Shown here: positions 1 to 8,009 of the stretch, piece by piece | Layout of the letters: each line of letters starts with the position of its first letter | Position numbering within the stretch: the stretch's first letter is position 1 | NCBI GenBank assembly: GCA_002305075.1 | Contig: DBQC01000006.1 | Coordinates: 118,904-139,695 of the forward strand | Origin: Ruminococcaceae bacterium UBA1404 | GTDB taxonomy: Bacteria > Bacillota > Clostridia > Oscillospirales > Ruminococcaceae | Direction: 5' to 3' | Length of the DNA: 20,792 nucleotides | The notes under the pieces: generated by a model | The model's database searches: none | What the model saw: only the letters and a program-made list of their open reading frames with translations | What the model was told of the DNA's origin: nothing | Program-made: the position numbers and the translations under genes

Positions 1-1
1 C

Positions 2-787
2 GACGCTGTTAAGAGCGTCAGCGTCTCCACCAAGTACACCCTGGGCAGAGACCTGGTCGACACCATCAAGGTCGTCTACAAAAAGTACGATATTGCTGCA
101 GTCACTGGTGGGGCCGCTGGTACTGCCTACGGCTACTTCCTTACCGTTGCTTTCAAGAGCAGCACCTCTACTGCCACCAACGACTTTGCTGCCGACATCA
201 CCCTGAAGAAGACCTCCGGCAAGGATGCCAATGATGACGATCTGGCCTTCAACTTTGTGCTGCCTGTCGAAATTGCTGTAAAATTTGAGACGGTTACCAC
301 CAGTGCTGTTGGTTCCAGCTACAAAGTGTTTAATTTCGATGGCAAGATCGAAGACACCCTCACCTTCGATAAGTTCGACGGTGCTGAGTTCGAGGTTGAT
401 GTCGCTGGTCAGTCCAAGACTCTGATCAAAGCCGACGCCAAGTACGACGCGACTGTTGCCGGCAAGTTCCCCGCCGCCAACATCGATTTCTTCAACGGCT
501 ATGGCGCCACCTTCAACAAGATCGGTGAGCTGCGCCTGCCCGCCGAGCCCGGCAGCTATCTCTATGCTATCAATGCCGACGGCACCCTGAAGGCTGTTGC
601 CGCTGAGTATGACGATGGCCTCGAGGCTTTCGTTATCAAGACCCGCACCCTGGGCCACTACGCCATCTCCGACACCGAGCTGGAGATTGCTCCTGTTGTC
701 GAGGTTCCCGTCGAGGAGCCCGAGGCTCCCGTGGTTGAGACCCCCGAAACCCCGAAGCCCAATGTTAACACCGGCGCTGCTGCCTAA
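2..787 (+). CDS. Secreted repeat-family protein A, 5' end outside window
   Basis: The frame is open from the left window edge (261 codons visible), so signal peptide and start are missing. I do not recognise a named family. It is a close paralogue of the next gene: both have a segment ending in K-K-T-S-G-K, a G-Q-S-K strand, an F-N-K-I-G strand, an A-E-P-G-S-Y-L-Y motif, a D-G-T-L turn and a T-L-G-x-Y-x-I-S-D motif. A Pro/Glu/Val-rich linker follows, then the final residues KPNVNTGAAA before TAA. Codon choice leans to CTG, AAG, GAC and GCT and looks more biased than in its neighbours, which would fit high expression (inference). A strong hairpin follows 13 bases after the stop. Function is unknown; an exported cell-surface or extracellular protein is the best guess, by analogy with the intact paralogues. 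Confidence 0.88.
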   Translation, partial: DAVKSVSVSTKYTLGRDLVDTIKVVYKKYDIAAVTGGAAGTAYGYFLTVAFKSSTSTATNDFAADITLKKTSGKDANDDDLAFNFVLPVEIAVKFETVTTSAVGSSYKVFNFDGKIEDTLTFDKFDGAEFEVDVAGQSKTLIKADAKYDATVAGKFPAANIDFFNGYGATFNKIGELRLPAEPGSYLYAINADGTLKAVAAEYDDGLEAFVIKTRTLGHYAISDTELEIAPVVEVPVEEPEAPVVETPETPKPNVNTGAAA

Positions 788-800
788 TTAACTTAACCTT

Positions 801-835
801 AAACGACCGGCCGATTGGCCGGTCGTTTTCTTTTT
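801..835 (+). terminator. Rho-independent terminator after paralogue A
   Basis: A perfect 12-base-pair stem (801-812 with 817-828), a GATT loop and a T-rich tail. The rest of 788-1087, the gap to the next gene, holds only that gene's promoter and AT-rich sequence. Confidence 0.93.
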
Positions 836-996
836 GCCCTCATGCCCCCGGCGCACCAAAATTTTGTCATATCGCTGCAATAAAACCATGGGCAATGTGC
901 ACCATTATATTACAAGCACACCACAACCCCGCCGCCCTTAATCCGGCCAAACTCACAGCCTTGCAAAAATAATTACAGAAAAATTACAAAAGAGTA

Positions 997-1025
997 TTGC
1001 ATTTTGCGCTCTATTGTCATATAAT
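997..1025 (+). promoter_or_regulatory. Sigma-A type promoter of paralogue B
   Basis: TTGCAT, a 17-base spacer and a perfect TATAAT, with the start codon about 55 bases beyond the expected transcription start. CAAAA (987-991) and TTTTG (1002-1006) form a short inverted repeat across the -35 element. CATTTTGCGC (1000-1009) recurs in the promoter of paralogue E. Confidence 0.75.
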
Positions 1026-1087
1026 AGATACAGAAGCTGGGAAATATGCTTCCAGCCATTGCACCTTATCTAAAAGGAGGAACCTAT

Positions 1088-2236
1088 ATGAAAAAGCTAT
1101 TAACGCTTTCGCTGGCCGTTTTAATGGCCCTGAGTTTGGGCGTAACCGCCCTTGCCGCCAACTACGACCCCGACGCTACCATTGTCTCGAACATCACCGA
1201 GGTTAACCAGCAGGCAGCCCCCGGCGGTATCTTTAGCATCGCCGAGTACGGCTTCCACGAGTACGAGGGCATGGTGAACATGGACCCTGCCGCCGCCCCT
1301 TACGAGGGCCGCAGCAACACCGTGGCCCCCGGCAAGACCCTGTATATCCCGCTGCTCACCGAAGATGGTTCGGACAATGTAGGCCTTGTCACCAAGTCGG
1401 ACGCTGTGAAGAGCGCCACCGCCCGGGCCAGCTATATTCTGGGCAAGGACCAAGTGTCCAGCATTTCCATCGTCTACAAAAAGTACAGTGGCTTAACCGG
1501 AGCTGCCCTAACTGCTCTCGGCATTGACACTGCCCCCGCCACCGGCACCGGCTATGCCTACTTCCTCGCCGTAGCCACGCGGGCCAGCACCTCCACCGCC
1601 ACCAAGGACATTGCCGCCGATGTGACCATCAAGAAAACCTCCGGCAAGGTTGACGATGTTGATGCCAAGGTCGAGTTTACCTTCCGCCTTAACCTTGCCT
1701 GCGCCTACTACTACGATGAGGGCAGCAAGTATATCATCACCTCGGACTACAAAATCTTCGATCCCGACGGTGACGAAGGCGAGCAGACCTTTAATTTCTC
1801 TAAGGACGACAACAGCTACTTTGAGGTGGATGTAACCGGCCAGAGCAAAATTCTTGTAAAGGCCAATGTGCGCTTTAACCCCACCGTGGCCGCCAAGTAT
1901 CCCCAGGCCAATCTGGACTTCTTTAGCGGCAGCGGCACCTTTAACAAAATCGGCACCCTCTATCTCCACGCTGAGCCCGGCAGCTACCTCTACAACCTCA
2001 ATGCCGACGGTACCCTCACCCGCAACAAAGCCCACTATGATGAGTATGCCGAAAAATTCGAGATTCGCACCCGCACCCTTGGCAGCTATGTGATTTCGGA
2101 CATCGAGCTGGATGTAACGCCTCCCGCAACCGAGGCTCCCCAGCCCGAGGCTCCCAGCCCTGCGCCCAGCGTTCCCCCCACCACCGGCGGTGTGGTGACT
2201 ACCAAGCCCAACCCCGGCACCGGCGCTGCCGCCTAA
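1088..2236 (+). CDS. Secreted repeat-family protein B
   Basis: 382 residues. I start it at ATG 1088 because AAAGGAGG (1073-1080) lies 7 bases upstream and the protein then begins with MKK and a classic Sec signal peptide ending near A-L-A-A (about residues 1-24). An in-frame ATG at 1046 has no such site. The mature part is a mostly beta-looking module with a K-K-T-S-G-K strand, a G-Q-S-K strand, an F-N-K-I-G strand, an A-E-P-G-S-Y-L-Y motif and T-L-G-S-Y-V-I-S-D near residue 340. A Pro-rich linker leads to a C-terminus ending exactly in KPNPGTGAAA. There is no C-terminal hydrophobic segment, so it is probably released or bound non-covalently. No named family recognised. Most similar to paralogue A. 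It has its own promoter and terminator, so it is a single-gene transcript. Confidence 0.93.
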   Translation: MKKLLTLSLAVLMALSLGVTALAANYDPDATIVSNITEVNQQAAPGGIFSIAEYGFHEYEGMVNMDPAAAPYEGRSNTVAPGKTLYIPLLTEDGSDNVGLVTKSDAVKSATARASYILGKDQVSSISIVYKKYSGLTGAALTALGIDTAPATGTGYAYFLAVATRASTSTATKDIAADVTIKKTSGKVDDVDAKVEFTFRLNLACAYYYDEGSKYIITSDYKIFDPDGDEGEQTFNFSKDDNSYFEVDVTGQSKILVKANVRFNPTVAAKYPQANLDFFSGSGTFNKIGTLYLHAEPGSYLYNLNADGTLTRNKAHYDEYAEKFEIRTRTLGSYVISDIELDVTPPATEAPQPEAPSPAPSVPPTTGGVVTTKPNPGTGAAA

Positions 2237-2248
2237 ATAGTATCACAC

Positions 2249-2282
2249 AAGCAACCGGCTCTCATGGGCCGGTTGCTTTTAC
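2249..2282 (+). terminator. Rho-independent terminator after paralogue B
   Basis: A 13-pair stem (2249-2261 with 2266-2278) with one T-G wobble, a TCAT loop and a T tail, 13 bases past the stop codon. Confidence 0.92.
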
Positions 2283-2379
2283 TTTAGCGGCAAAACCCTC
2301 CGGTGCAGCAATATCCAAATAAATCACCACTATTATCATGTGCGCCCGGCAATTCATGACAATACAGTGACAAAACCGG

Positions 2380-2408
2380 TTGCTTTTTGTCAAATATTAC
2401 ACTATACT
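2380..2408 (+). promoter_or_regulatory. Sigma-A type promoter of paralogue C
   Basis: TTGCTT, a 17-base spacer and TATACT. The -35 element overlaps the palindrome AACCGGTT (2374-2381) and lies inside the inverted repeat ACAAAA (2370-2375) / TTTTGT (2385-2390). TTGTCAAAT in the spacer resembles TTGTCATAT at the same place in the promoter of paralogue B. Confidence 0.7.
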
Positions 2409-2461
2409 TAAGGCAAAGTTTATCTGCTTATAACGCAGGCGCCCCATAGGAGGTATCACCC

Positions 2462-3589
2462 ATGAAGAAGCTACTGGCTCTGTCCATTGCCATACTGATG
2501 CTGTTTGCCCTTGGGATAACATCCCACGGCTACTTTGTCCGCGAGCAGACCCTCGCCTATAACGCCAAGGCCAGCACCCGCAGCGTGGGCTCCGTCGAGC
2601 GGGCCGCCTACCTTGCCAACGAAGACGGCGAGGTAGTGATTGACATTGGAGACGGCGACGAGAGCGTGGACATCATAGCCCCCGGCGAGACGGTTTACTT
2701 TAAGATGAAAACCCCCCAAAACCACATGGTGACCCACGCCGCTGCGGTGAGCGGGGTGAGCATTACCCCCAGCTGGAACATCGGCGGCGACCTCATCAGC
2801 AAAATTGAGATTGTGCAAAAGAAGTTTATCGATGGCGATGAGGTGGACTACTGCTATATGCTGGCCGTTACCGCCAAGAAAGGCGCCAATCTCAGCTCGG
2901 TTCAGGATGTCATGGGCAACATTGTGCTAAAAAAGACCTCGGGCACCGACAGCTCGGCCCCCTCGGGGCAGAACAGCCTTGCCTTTACGCTGGATATCCG
3001 GGTTCTGTTCAACATCGGCTACGAGAAGGGCGACTTTAGCGAGATCCCCAAAAAGCCCATGATTTACAGCGACACCACCAGCGGCGACATGGAGTTTACC
3101 TTCGAGGCTCTGGAGGGCGCCACCTTCCAGGTGAACACCCGGGGCCAGCAGGAGGTGGCCTTGGGCGTTAGCGACACTCCCATATCGGCCATCCTAAACC
3201 GCTATCCCGACGCCGAGCTCACTTTCTTTTTAGGCAACGGCGGAACCTTTAACCGCAGGGGCAGCCTGTTTTTGCCGGCCGATTCGGGAAGCTACCTTTA
3301 CACCATCGACTCGAGCAACCGCCTAACCCTATCAAGCGAGCAGTATAGCTACGACACCGGCGGATTTACCCTCTCCACTAACACCCTTGGCCGCTACCTG
3401 ATTTCCGACCGGCGGCTGGACAGCTCGACAAGCACCTCCGAGGATATCTACGAGCGGGAGGCCGAGGACTTTACCTCCACCACCGAGCCGGCCACCCCGT
3501 CCGGGGTTATACCTCCGCCCTACAGCTACACAACCACGCCCACCATTCCCACCACCAAGACCAACCCCGGCACCGGTGCCCATGCTTGA
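2462..3589 (+). CDS. Secreted repeat-family protein C
   Basis: 375 residues, starting with MKK at ATG 2462, 8 bases after GGAGG. A hydrophobic signal segment covers about residues 4-20, though the cleavage site is less clean than in B. It keeps the family plan: an early A-P-G-E-T-V-Y-F strand, a K-K-T-S-G-T segment near residue 160, F-N-R-R-G, A-D-S-G-S-Y-L-Y, and T-L-G-R-Y-L-I-S-D near residue 310. A Ser/Thr/Pro-rich linker and the terminal KTNPGTGAHA follow. It is more diverged than the A/B pair and has an unusually charged stretch after the signal. No hairpin follows before the next gene, so C and D may be co-transcribed. Function unknown; exported, with no membrane anchor visible. Confidence 0.92.
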   Translation: MKKLLALSIAILMLFALGITSHGYFVREQTLAYNAKASTRSVGSVERAAYLANEDGEVVIDIGDGDESVDIIAPGETVYFKMKTPQNHMVTHAAAVSGVSITPSWNIGGDLISKIEIVQKKFIDGDEVDYCYMLAVTAKKGANLSSVQDVMGNIVLKKTSGTDSSAPSGQNSLAFTLDIRVLFNIGYEKGDFSEIPKKPMIYSDTTSGDMEFTFEALEGATFQVNTRGQQEVALGVSDTPISAILNRYPDAELTFFLGNGGTFNRRGSLFLPADSGSYLYTIDSSNRLTLSSEQYSYDTGGFTLSTNTLGRYLISDRRLDSSTSTSEDIYEREAEDFTSTTEPATPSGVIPPPYSYTTTPTIPTTKTNPGTGAHA

Positions 3590-3668
3590 CCTTCCAGCCA
3601 AATCGACCCATTTTCCCCGCCCATAAACGGTATGCTAACCTTAACCAAAAGATATGGAGGCTTTGCTC

Positions 3669-5153
3669 ATGAAGAAAACCCTGATACTCTCTCTGGCGCT
3701 GCTGCTCGTGCTGCCCCTGTCGCTGCTTGTGCCGGCCGCAGCCGAATCGGCGCCCATCTACCTGGACCTCAGCGAAGTGCTTGAGGAAAGCGGCTTTCTC
3801 TCCCCCGGCGAGACCTACTACATCCCCGTGATGTACGGCAACTATACGCTCCACCGGGAGGAGCTGGAGCGCTACCGCTTCACCGTAAAGGTCGAAAACA
3901 CCACCGCCGATGAGGACCGAAGCAGCAGCCGCGCCAGCGCCAGCCTTGCCCTCATTGGGGACTATCGCTACCTCAAGTTCTCCACCGGCGCCTCGGTGGC
4001 CAACAAGGCCAACCAGGAGTTCACCATCACCATCAACTGCTATGACAAGGTGGATAAGGAGTACACCGATCCTGCGGTCGAGGTTGTTGAGGTGGGCTTT
4101 TCCTCCTCGGAGTATGTGAACGAAAGCAGCTTTACGGTGGACAACAGCGCCGCCGTGGTGGAGTTCTCCGACTCGCTGACCGACTGTCTCATCACCTTCC
4201 CCGATGGCAGCCGGTTTGCGGCTGTGCTGGTCCCCAACTCCCGGCGCAATCAGGACGAGGGCATTTTGCGCCGCACCAACCTCTATTCCACCACCAGCCC
4301 CGTTCTTCCCATTGAGAATAAATATCCTAACGAGGATCTTGAGTATCTCACCTTTGCATCCAACACTACATTTGGCGACAATAGCATCCTGCGGGTTTAC
4401 GCCCCGGACATGAAGTATATCTACCGCATCAAGAACCAAAACACCCTTGAGAAGATCAACTTTACCCGCAGCGGCGACTACCTTGTGTTCACCACCAAAA
4501 CGCTGGACAGCTATGTGATGTCGCCCCGGGAGCTGTCGGCCACCACAAGCACCACCACGGGCAGCACGACGGGTAGCGCTCCTGCCCCCTCCAGCCCCGG
4601 TGCCACCCTGAGCGCCGCCACCGCCGGCGCAGCGGCCGACACCGCCTTTGCCGCCCGGTCGCCCTATGTGCGCTTTGTGGGCATTGGCAGCGTGCCCCTA
4701 GAGGCCATGCAGAGCGTGGCCACCAAGGCCCGGGCCAAGGGTCTGAGCGCTCTGGTCTATTTTGATACGCTCAATGCATCGGGAGGCGTGACCACCCGCA
4801 TTTACGCCTATCCCGCCACGGTGACCAAGGGCTTTAACGCCTCGGCCAGCTATGACGATGCAACTGCCACCTCGGTGCGCAACACCTTTAGCCGCTGGTT
4901 TAAGAATAAGGTGGCGGTGCTGAATTTGGGTCAGTCCGGTGACTTTGGCACCAAGGTGGAGGTTGCCACCCTGATGAACCTTTCGGGCATGGACACAAAG
5001 CAGCTAAGATTTTACAGCTACAACAGCGCCCGCAACACCTACGCCCCGTTGGCTGCGCCGTCCTATTGGATTGATAATGCGGGTTACCTGCACTTTAGCA
5101 CCACGGTGGGCGGCGCCATTGTGGTCTCCGAGGGCCCGCTGACCTCGGTCTAA
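3669..5153 (+). CDS. Secreted repeat-family protein D with an added C-terminal domain
   Basis: 494 residues. ATG 3669 is chosen because TGGAGG lies 8 bases upstream and MKK opens a clear signal peptide with an Ala-rich cleavage region (about residues 1-28). An in-frame ATG at 3654 overlaps that ribosome binding site. The first half follows the family pattern and ends with T-L-D-S-Y-V-M-S-P-R-E-L near residues 278-289. A Thr/Ser/Ala-rich linker (about 290-325) leads to a further domain of roughly 165 residues, which ends in a G-Y-L-H-F strand and the turn G-G-A-I-V-V-S-E. That end echoes the G-x-Y-x-I-S-D end of the shared module. The terminal NPGTG tail of the other paralogues is absent. A weak TATGCT (3631-3636) has no good -35, so read-through from paralogue C is likely. 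Confidence 0.92.
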   Translation: MKKTLILSLALLLVLPLSLLVPAAAESAPIYLDLSEVLEESGFLSPGETYYIPVMYGNYTLHREELERYRFTVKVENTTADEDRSSSRASASLALIGDYRYLKFSTGASVANKANQEFTITINCYDKVDKEYTDPAVEVVEVGFSSSEYVNESSFTVDNSAAVVEFSDSLTDCLITFPDGSRFAAVLVPNSRRNQDEGILRRTNLYSTTSPVLPIENKYPNEDLEYLTFASNTTFGDNSILRVYAPDMKYIYRIKNQNTLEKINFTRSGDYLVFTTKTLDSYVMSPRELSATTSTTTGSTTGSAPAPSSPGATLSAATAGAAADTAFAARSPYVRFVGIGSVPLEAMQSVATKARAKGLSALVYFDTLNASGGVTTRIYAYPATVTKGFNASASYDDATATSVRNTFSRWFKNKVAVLNLGQSGDFGTKVEVATLMNLSGMDTKQLRFYSYNSARNTYAPLAAPSYWIDNAGYLHFSTTVGGAIVVSEGPLTSV

Positions 5154-5180
5154 GCAGTAGGATTTATTCAGTCCGTTGCA

Positions 5181-5213
5181 CCCCACCTCCCCTATGAGGG
5201 AGGTGGGGTTTTG
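5181..5213 (+). terminator. Rho-independent terminator after paralogue D
   Basis: An 11-base-pair GC-rich stem (5181-5191 with 5198-5208) with a 6-base loop, followed by TTTTGTG, 27 bases after the stop. Confidence 0.92.
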
Positions 5214-5225
5214 TGTCCCGCCATT

Positions 5226-5254
5226 TTGACATTTTGCGCCAAAGGTGGTATCCT
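5226..5254 (+). promoter_or_regulatory. Sigma-A type promoter of paralogue E
   Basis: A consensus TTGACA, a 17-base spacer and TATCCT. CATTTTGCGC (5230-5239) matches the same ten bases in the promoter of paralogue B. The start codon is about 33 bases past the expected transcription start. Confidence 0.72.
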
Positions 5255-5292
5255 GATGGTTAGAAATTCCCCGGCGCAAGGAGGAAACTTCC

Positions 5293-6267
5293 ATGAAACA
5301 TCTGTCTGCCGGCCTGCTTATGGCGCTCTGTCTCATGTTGGCGCTATCGCCTATTGCCCATGCCGACATCACGGTGGACTGGGACATCGAGGGTCTCCAT
5401 GGAGACACGCTCCATCCCGGCCGAGTTTATATGTTTCCGCTGCTTTACAACGGCTATCAGATCGAGCAGGGGGAGAACACCGGCTATGCCTACCGGGTGA
5501 CCACCGACCCTAAATTAAGCGGCGTTTCGGCCTCCATTGTCACCGAAAACCGGCGCCAGTGGGTCAGGGTATCGGTGTCGGCGGCTGCCCAGGCAGACAG
5601 CTACATCGAGGTCATCCTCACGGTGACCGACCGCCGGGACCGCAGCTATACCTACGACGAGAGCTGGGTATTCGACATCGGCTACGGCGATGCCTACTAT
5701 GTATCGGGCGATACCCACGAGCTCTTTGATGACGAGACGGTGCTTGAGTTTGGCGATCAGGTGAGCACCTGCTACATCTATCTGCCCGAAGGCAGCGAGT
5801 TTATTGCGAATCTTCAGCCCAACAGCAGCCGCAACCGGGCTGAGGGAAGGAACCGCATCATCGACTTTTATTATTCAACCGATATGATTTACGAGGTGGA
5901 AAGTCGCTACGGCAGCCGGGGTCTACTCGAATATATGCGCTTTTATACCGACTACAACTTTAACCAAAGTCTGCTGCGCTTTTTTGCCCCCGGTGCAAAC
6001 TATGTCTACGAGATAGATGGCCTTAACAATCTCACCCGCATACCGGCCACCCGCAACGGCGACTTTCTGGTGATTTCCACCACCCGCCTGGGCAGCTATG
6101 TATTGTCGGATAACGATCTGGGCGTGGGCTATGCCAGCATAGAGGACATTTCCTCGGGCGAGAGCACCCCGGCGCTGCCCCCGGCTCCTACCCCTTCGCC
6201 CGGCTACACGGTGCCCGTCACCGGCGGCGACTTTAAGACCAATCCCGGCACCGGCGTCGCCGCTTAA
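5293..6267 (+). CDS. Secreted repeat-family protein E
   Basis: 324 residues, the shortest intact member. AAGGAGG lies 8 bases before ATG 5293. A signal peptide covers about residues 1-24 and ends in A-H-A before D-I-T. The body resembles the first half of D more than A-C: early G-x-x-Y-x-F/I-P, an E-x-G-E-N-T segment, a mid-protein L-P-E-G-S-E-F strand, L-R-F-F-A-P-G, and T-R-L-G-S-Y-V-L-S-D near residue 270. A Pro-rich linker ends in KTNPGTGVAA at the stop. So D and E form one subgroup and A-C another, but E keeps the terminal tail that D has lost. No enzyme motif is visible. It has its own promoter and terminator. Confidence 0.92.
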   Translation: MKHLSAGLLMALCLMLALSPIAHADITVDWDIEGLHGDTLHPGRVYMFPLLYNGYQIEQGENTGYAYRVTTDPKLSGVSASIVTENRRQWVRVSVSAAAQADSYIEVILTVTDRRDRSYTYDESWVFDIGYGDAYYVSGDTHELFDDETVLEFGDQVSTCYIYLPEGSEFIANLQPNSSRNRAEGRNRIIDFYYSTDMIYEVESRYGSRGLLEYMRFYTDYNFNQSLLRFFAPGANYVYEIDGLNNLTRIPATRNGDFLVISTTRLGSYVLSDNDLGVGYASIEDISSGESTPALPPAPTPSPGYTVPVTGGDFKTNPGTGVAA

Positions 6268-6277
6268 ATTGTGCTGT

Positions 6278-6309
6278 AAAGGGCCGTCCCTTAAGGGACG
6301 GCCCTTTTT
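6278..6309 (+). terminator. Rho-independent terminator after paralogue E
   Basis: A perfect 13-base-pair stem (6278-6290 with 6295-6307) with a TTAA loop and a T run. It ends the paralogue array. Confidence 0.94.
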
Positions 6310-6352
6310 GCGTTAAGGCTTTGAAAGTTTGCCAAATATTCAAATAATCCGG

Positions 6353-6381
6353 TTGTCTGTCTCCCGGGCAGATGCTATGAT
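6353..6381 (+). promoter_or_regulatory. Promoter of the binding lipoprotein gene
   Basis: TTGTCT, a 17-base spacer and TATGAT. The -10 element lies downstream of the in-frame ATG at 6329, so that ATG cannot be the start from this promoter. This supports the TTG start at 6413. Confidence 0.7.
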
Positions 6382-6412
6382 AATATGCAGTAACCTAAGG
6401 GGGGAGAGAGCC

Positions 6413-7972
6413 TTGCCACGCCTTGCCGCTCTGCTGATGGCCCTGCTTACCGTGCTGCTTTTAGGCGGATGCACGGGGGCAGACGACCAGAGCCAGAGCT
6501 TTAGCTACGACCTGCCCGGCGCCATAGACAGCCTCGACCCCCAGTTTGCCCAAGGGGCGGGCAGCCGGCTTATCATTCTTAACTGCTTTGAGGGGCTGCT
6601 GCGCCTGAGCGATACGGGCGAGCCCGAGCCGGGAGTGGCCGATTATACGGTCAGCGCCGACGGTCTGCGCTACGACTTTGAGATTTTTCCCACGGCTCGC
6701 TGGTCGGACGGCAGTCCCCTTGTGGCCGACGACTTTTTGTTTACCTTCGAGCGGATTTTTTCGCCCGCCACGCCCTCGCCCTATGTGGGCAACTTTATGA
6801 GCCTGCTCAACGCCGAGGCGGTGCTCAGCGGGGAGCGGCCCTTTTCAGATTTGGGGGTGCGGGTCACCGACGAGCGGCGCATCAGCTTCTATTTAAGCGA
6901 GCCCAATGCGGCCTTTCCCGCACAGCTTACTGGTGCGGCGGCCATGCCCTGCAAGCGGGACTTTTTTACCGAGCAGCGGGGGCGCTACGGCCTCGAGCAG
7001 GATAAGCTGCTCACCTGCGGCCCCTTTAAGGTGACCCGCTGGGACAGCCGCCGGGTGGTATTAGGGCGGGACGAAGGCGCCCAAAACCCGGCTTTGCCCG
7101 AGAGTGTCACCCTCTATCTCAACCAGACCGACGCCGAGAGTCGTTTTGAGGCCGGCCGCACCGATTTTTGGCTGGGCTCGGGGGAGCGGAGCTTCGGTAC
7201 CGGCTATACGGTGCAAAGCTTTTATGACAAAACCTTTGTGCTGGCCTTTAACCAACAACTGGCCCCCTTTAAGGACGCCGAGCTGCGCCGGGCTCTTGTG
7301 TCGGTGCTGGACAGAGCGGCTATCGAGGAGGCCATCGGCGGCACACGCATACCGGCTTTGGCTATTTTGCCGCCGGCGGCCCAGCTTTCGGGGCAAAACT
7401 ATCGTGACCTTGCCGGGCAGCCGGCCTGGTCTGCTTCACACGGCGACCCCCGAGCGCTGCTGTTTGCCGCTTACGAGCGGCTGGGAATAGACGGTTTGCC
7501 CCCGCTTAACCTCATGCTTACCGAGGGCACCGATATGGCGCTGGGCAGCGTTATGCAGCAGGCTTGGCAGCAGCGGCTGTCGGCCTATATCGACATCCGG
7601 CCCCTGCCCGCCGAGAACCTGATCGCCCGGGTGCAGGAGGGGCAGTATCAACTGGCCATTTTGCCCGCCACCGCAGGGTCGGCCGGTTCGCCCTCGGCGG
7701 TGCTTCAGGCTTTGGGAGGCCATGGCGGCAGGGGGCTTCTTGGCGCCGAGATGCCCGAGCTCGAGCAGCTCATTATCGAGGCGCAGGCGGCCACCACACC
7801 CCGGCAGGCTGCCGTCCTCTACCGGGCTGGTGAGGAGCTGCTTATGGGCGACTTTGCCCTGTGGCCCATCTACCACAGCGCCACCGCCTTTGTGAGCGCC
7901 CCGGGGGTGGGCGGAGCCGTCTATCTGCCCCGCACAGGGGTGCTGTATTTCCGGAGTGCCCACCGTGGATAA
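6413..7972 (+). CDS. Oligopeptide/dipeptide-binding lipoprotein (SBP family 5)
   Basis: 519 residues. Predicted extracytoplasmic solute-binding protein of the OppA/DppA class, anchored to the membrane by lipid. I choose TTG 6413: the purine-rich site AAGGGGGGAG (6397-6406) sits just upstream and the protein then begins with a short lipoprotein signal whose lipobox L-G-G-C places the lipid-bearing Cys at residue 20. Family features include an early L-D-P-Q-F segment, a W-S-D-G-S-P-L-x-A-x-D-F motif near residue 100, and C-G-P-F-K-V near residue 202. Length fits the family (about 500-550). No permease or ATPase genes lie nearby, so it is an orphan binding protein or works with a distant transporter. 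The ligand cannot be told from sequence. Confidence 0.88.
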   Translation: MPRLAALLMALLTVLLLGGCTGADDQSQSFSYDLPGAIDSLDPQFAQGAGSRLIILNCFEGLLRLSDTGEPEPGVADYTVSADGLRYDFEIFPTARWSDGSPLVADDFLFTFERIFSPATPSPYVGNFMSLLNAEAVLSGERPFSDLGVRVTDERRISFYLSEPNAAFPAQLTGAAAMPCKRDFFTEQRGRYGLEQDKLLTCGPFKVTRWDSRRVVLGRDEGAQNPALPESVTLYLNQTDAESRFEAGRTDFWLGSGERSFGTGYTVQSFYDKTFVLAFNQQLAPFKDAELRRALVSVLDRAAIEEAIGGTRIPALAILPPAAQLSGQNYRDLAGQPAWSASHGDPRALLFAAYERLGIDGLPPLNLMLTEGTDMALGSVMQQAWQQRLSAYIDIRPLPAENLIARVQEGQYQLAILPATAGSAGSPSAVLQALGGHGGRGLLGAEMPELEQLIIEAQAATTPRQAAVLYRAGEELLMGDFALWPIYHSATAFVSAPGVGGAVYLPRTGVLYFRSAHRG

Positions 7973-8009
7973 GAAGGATATTCCTGCTCTAACCTTGGAG
8001 GTGACTGTC

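Noticed and set aside
740..6267. Calling the paralogues LPXTG/NPXTG sortase substrates
   Set aside because: No hydrophobic segment or basic tail follows the motif in any of them, and no sortase gene is in the window.
6329..6412. ATG 6329 as the start of the binding lipoprotein
   Set aside because: It lies upstream of the promoter -10 and would bury the lipoprotein signal behind 28 residues.
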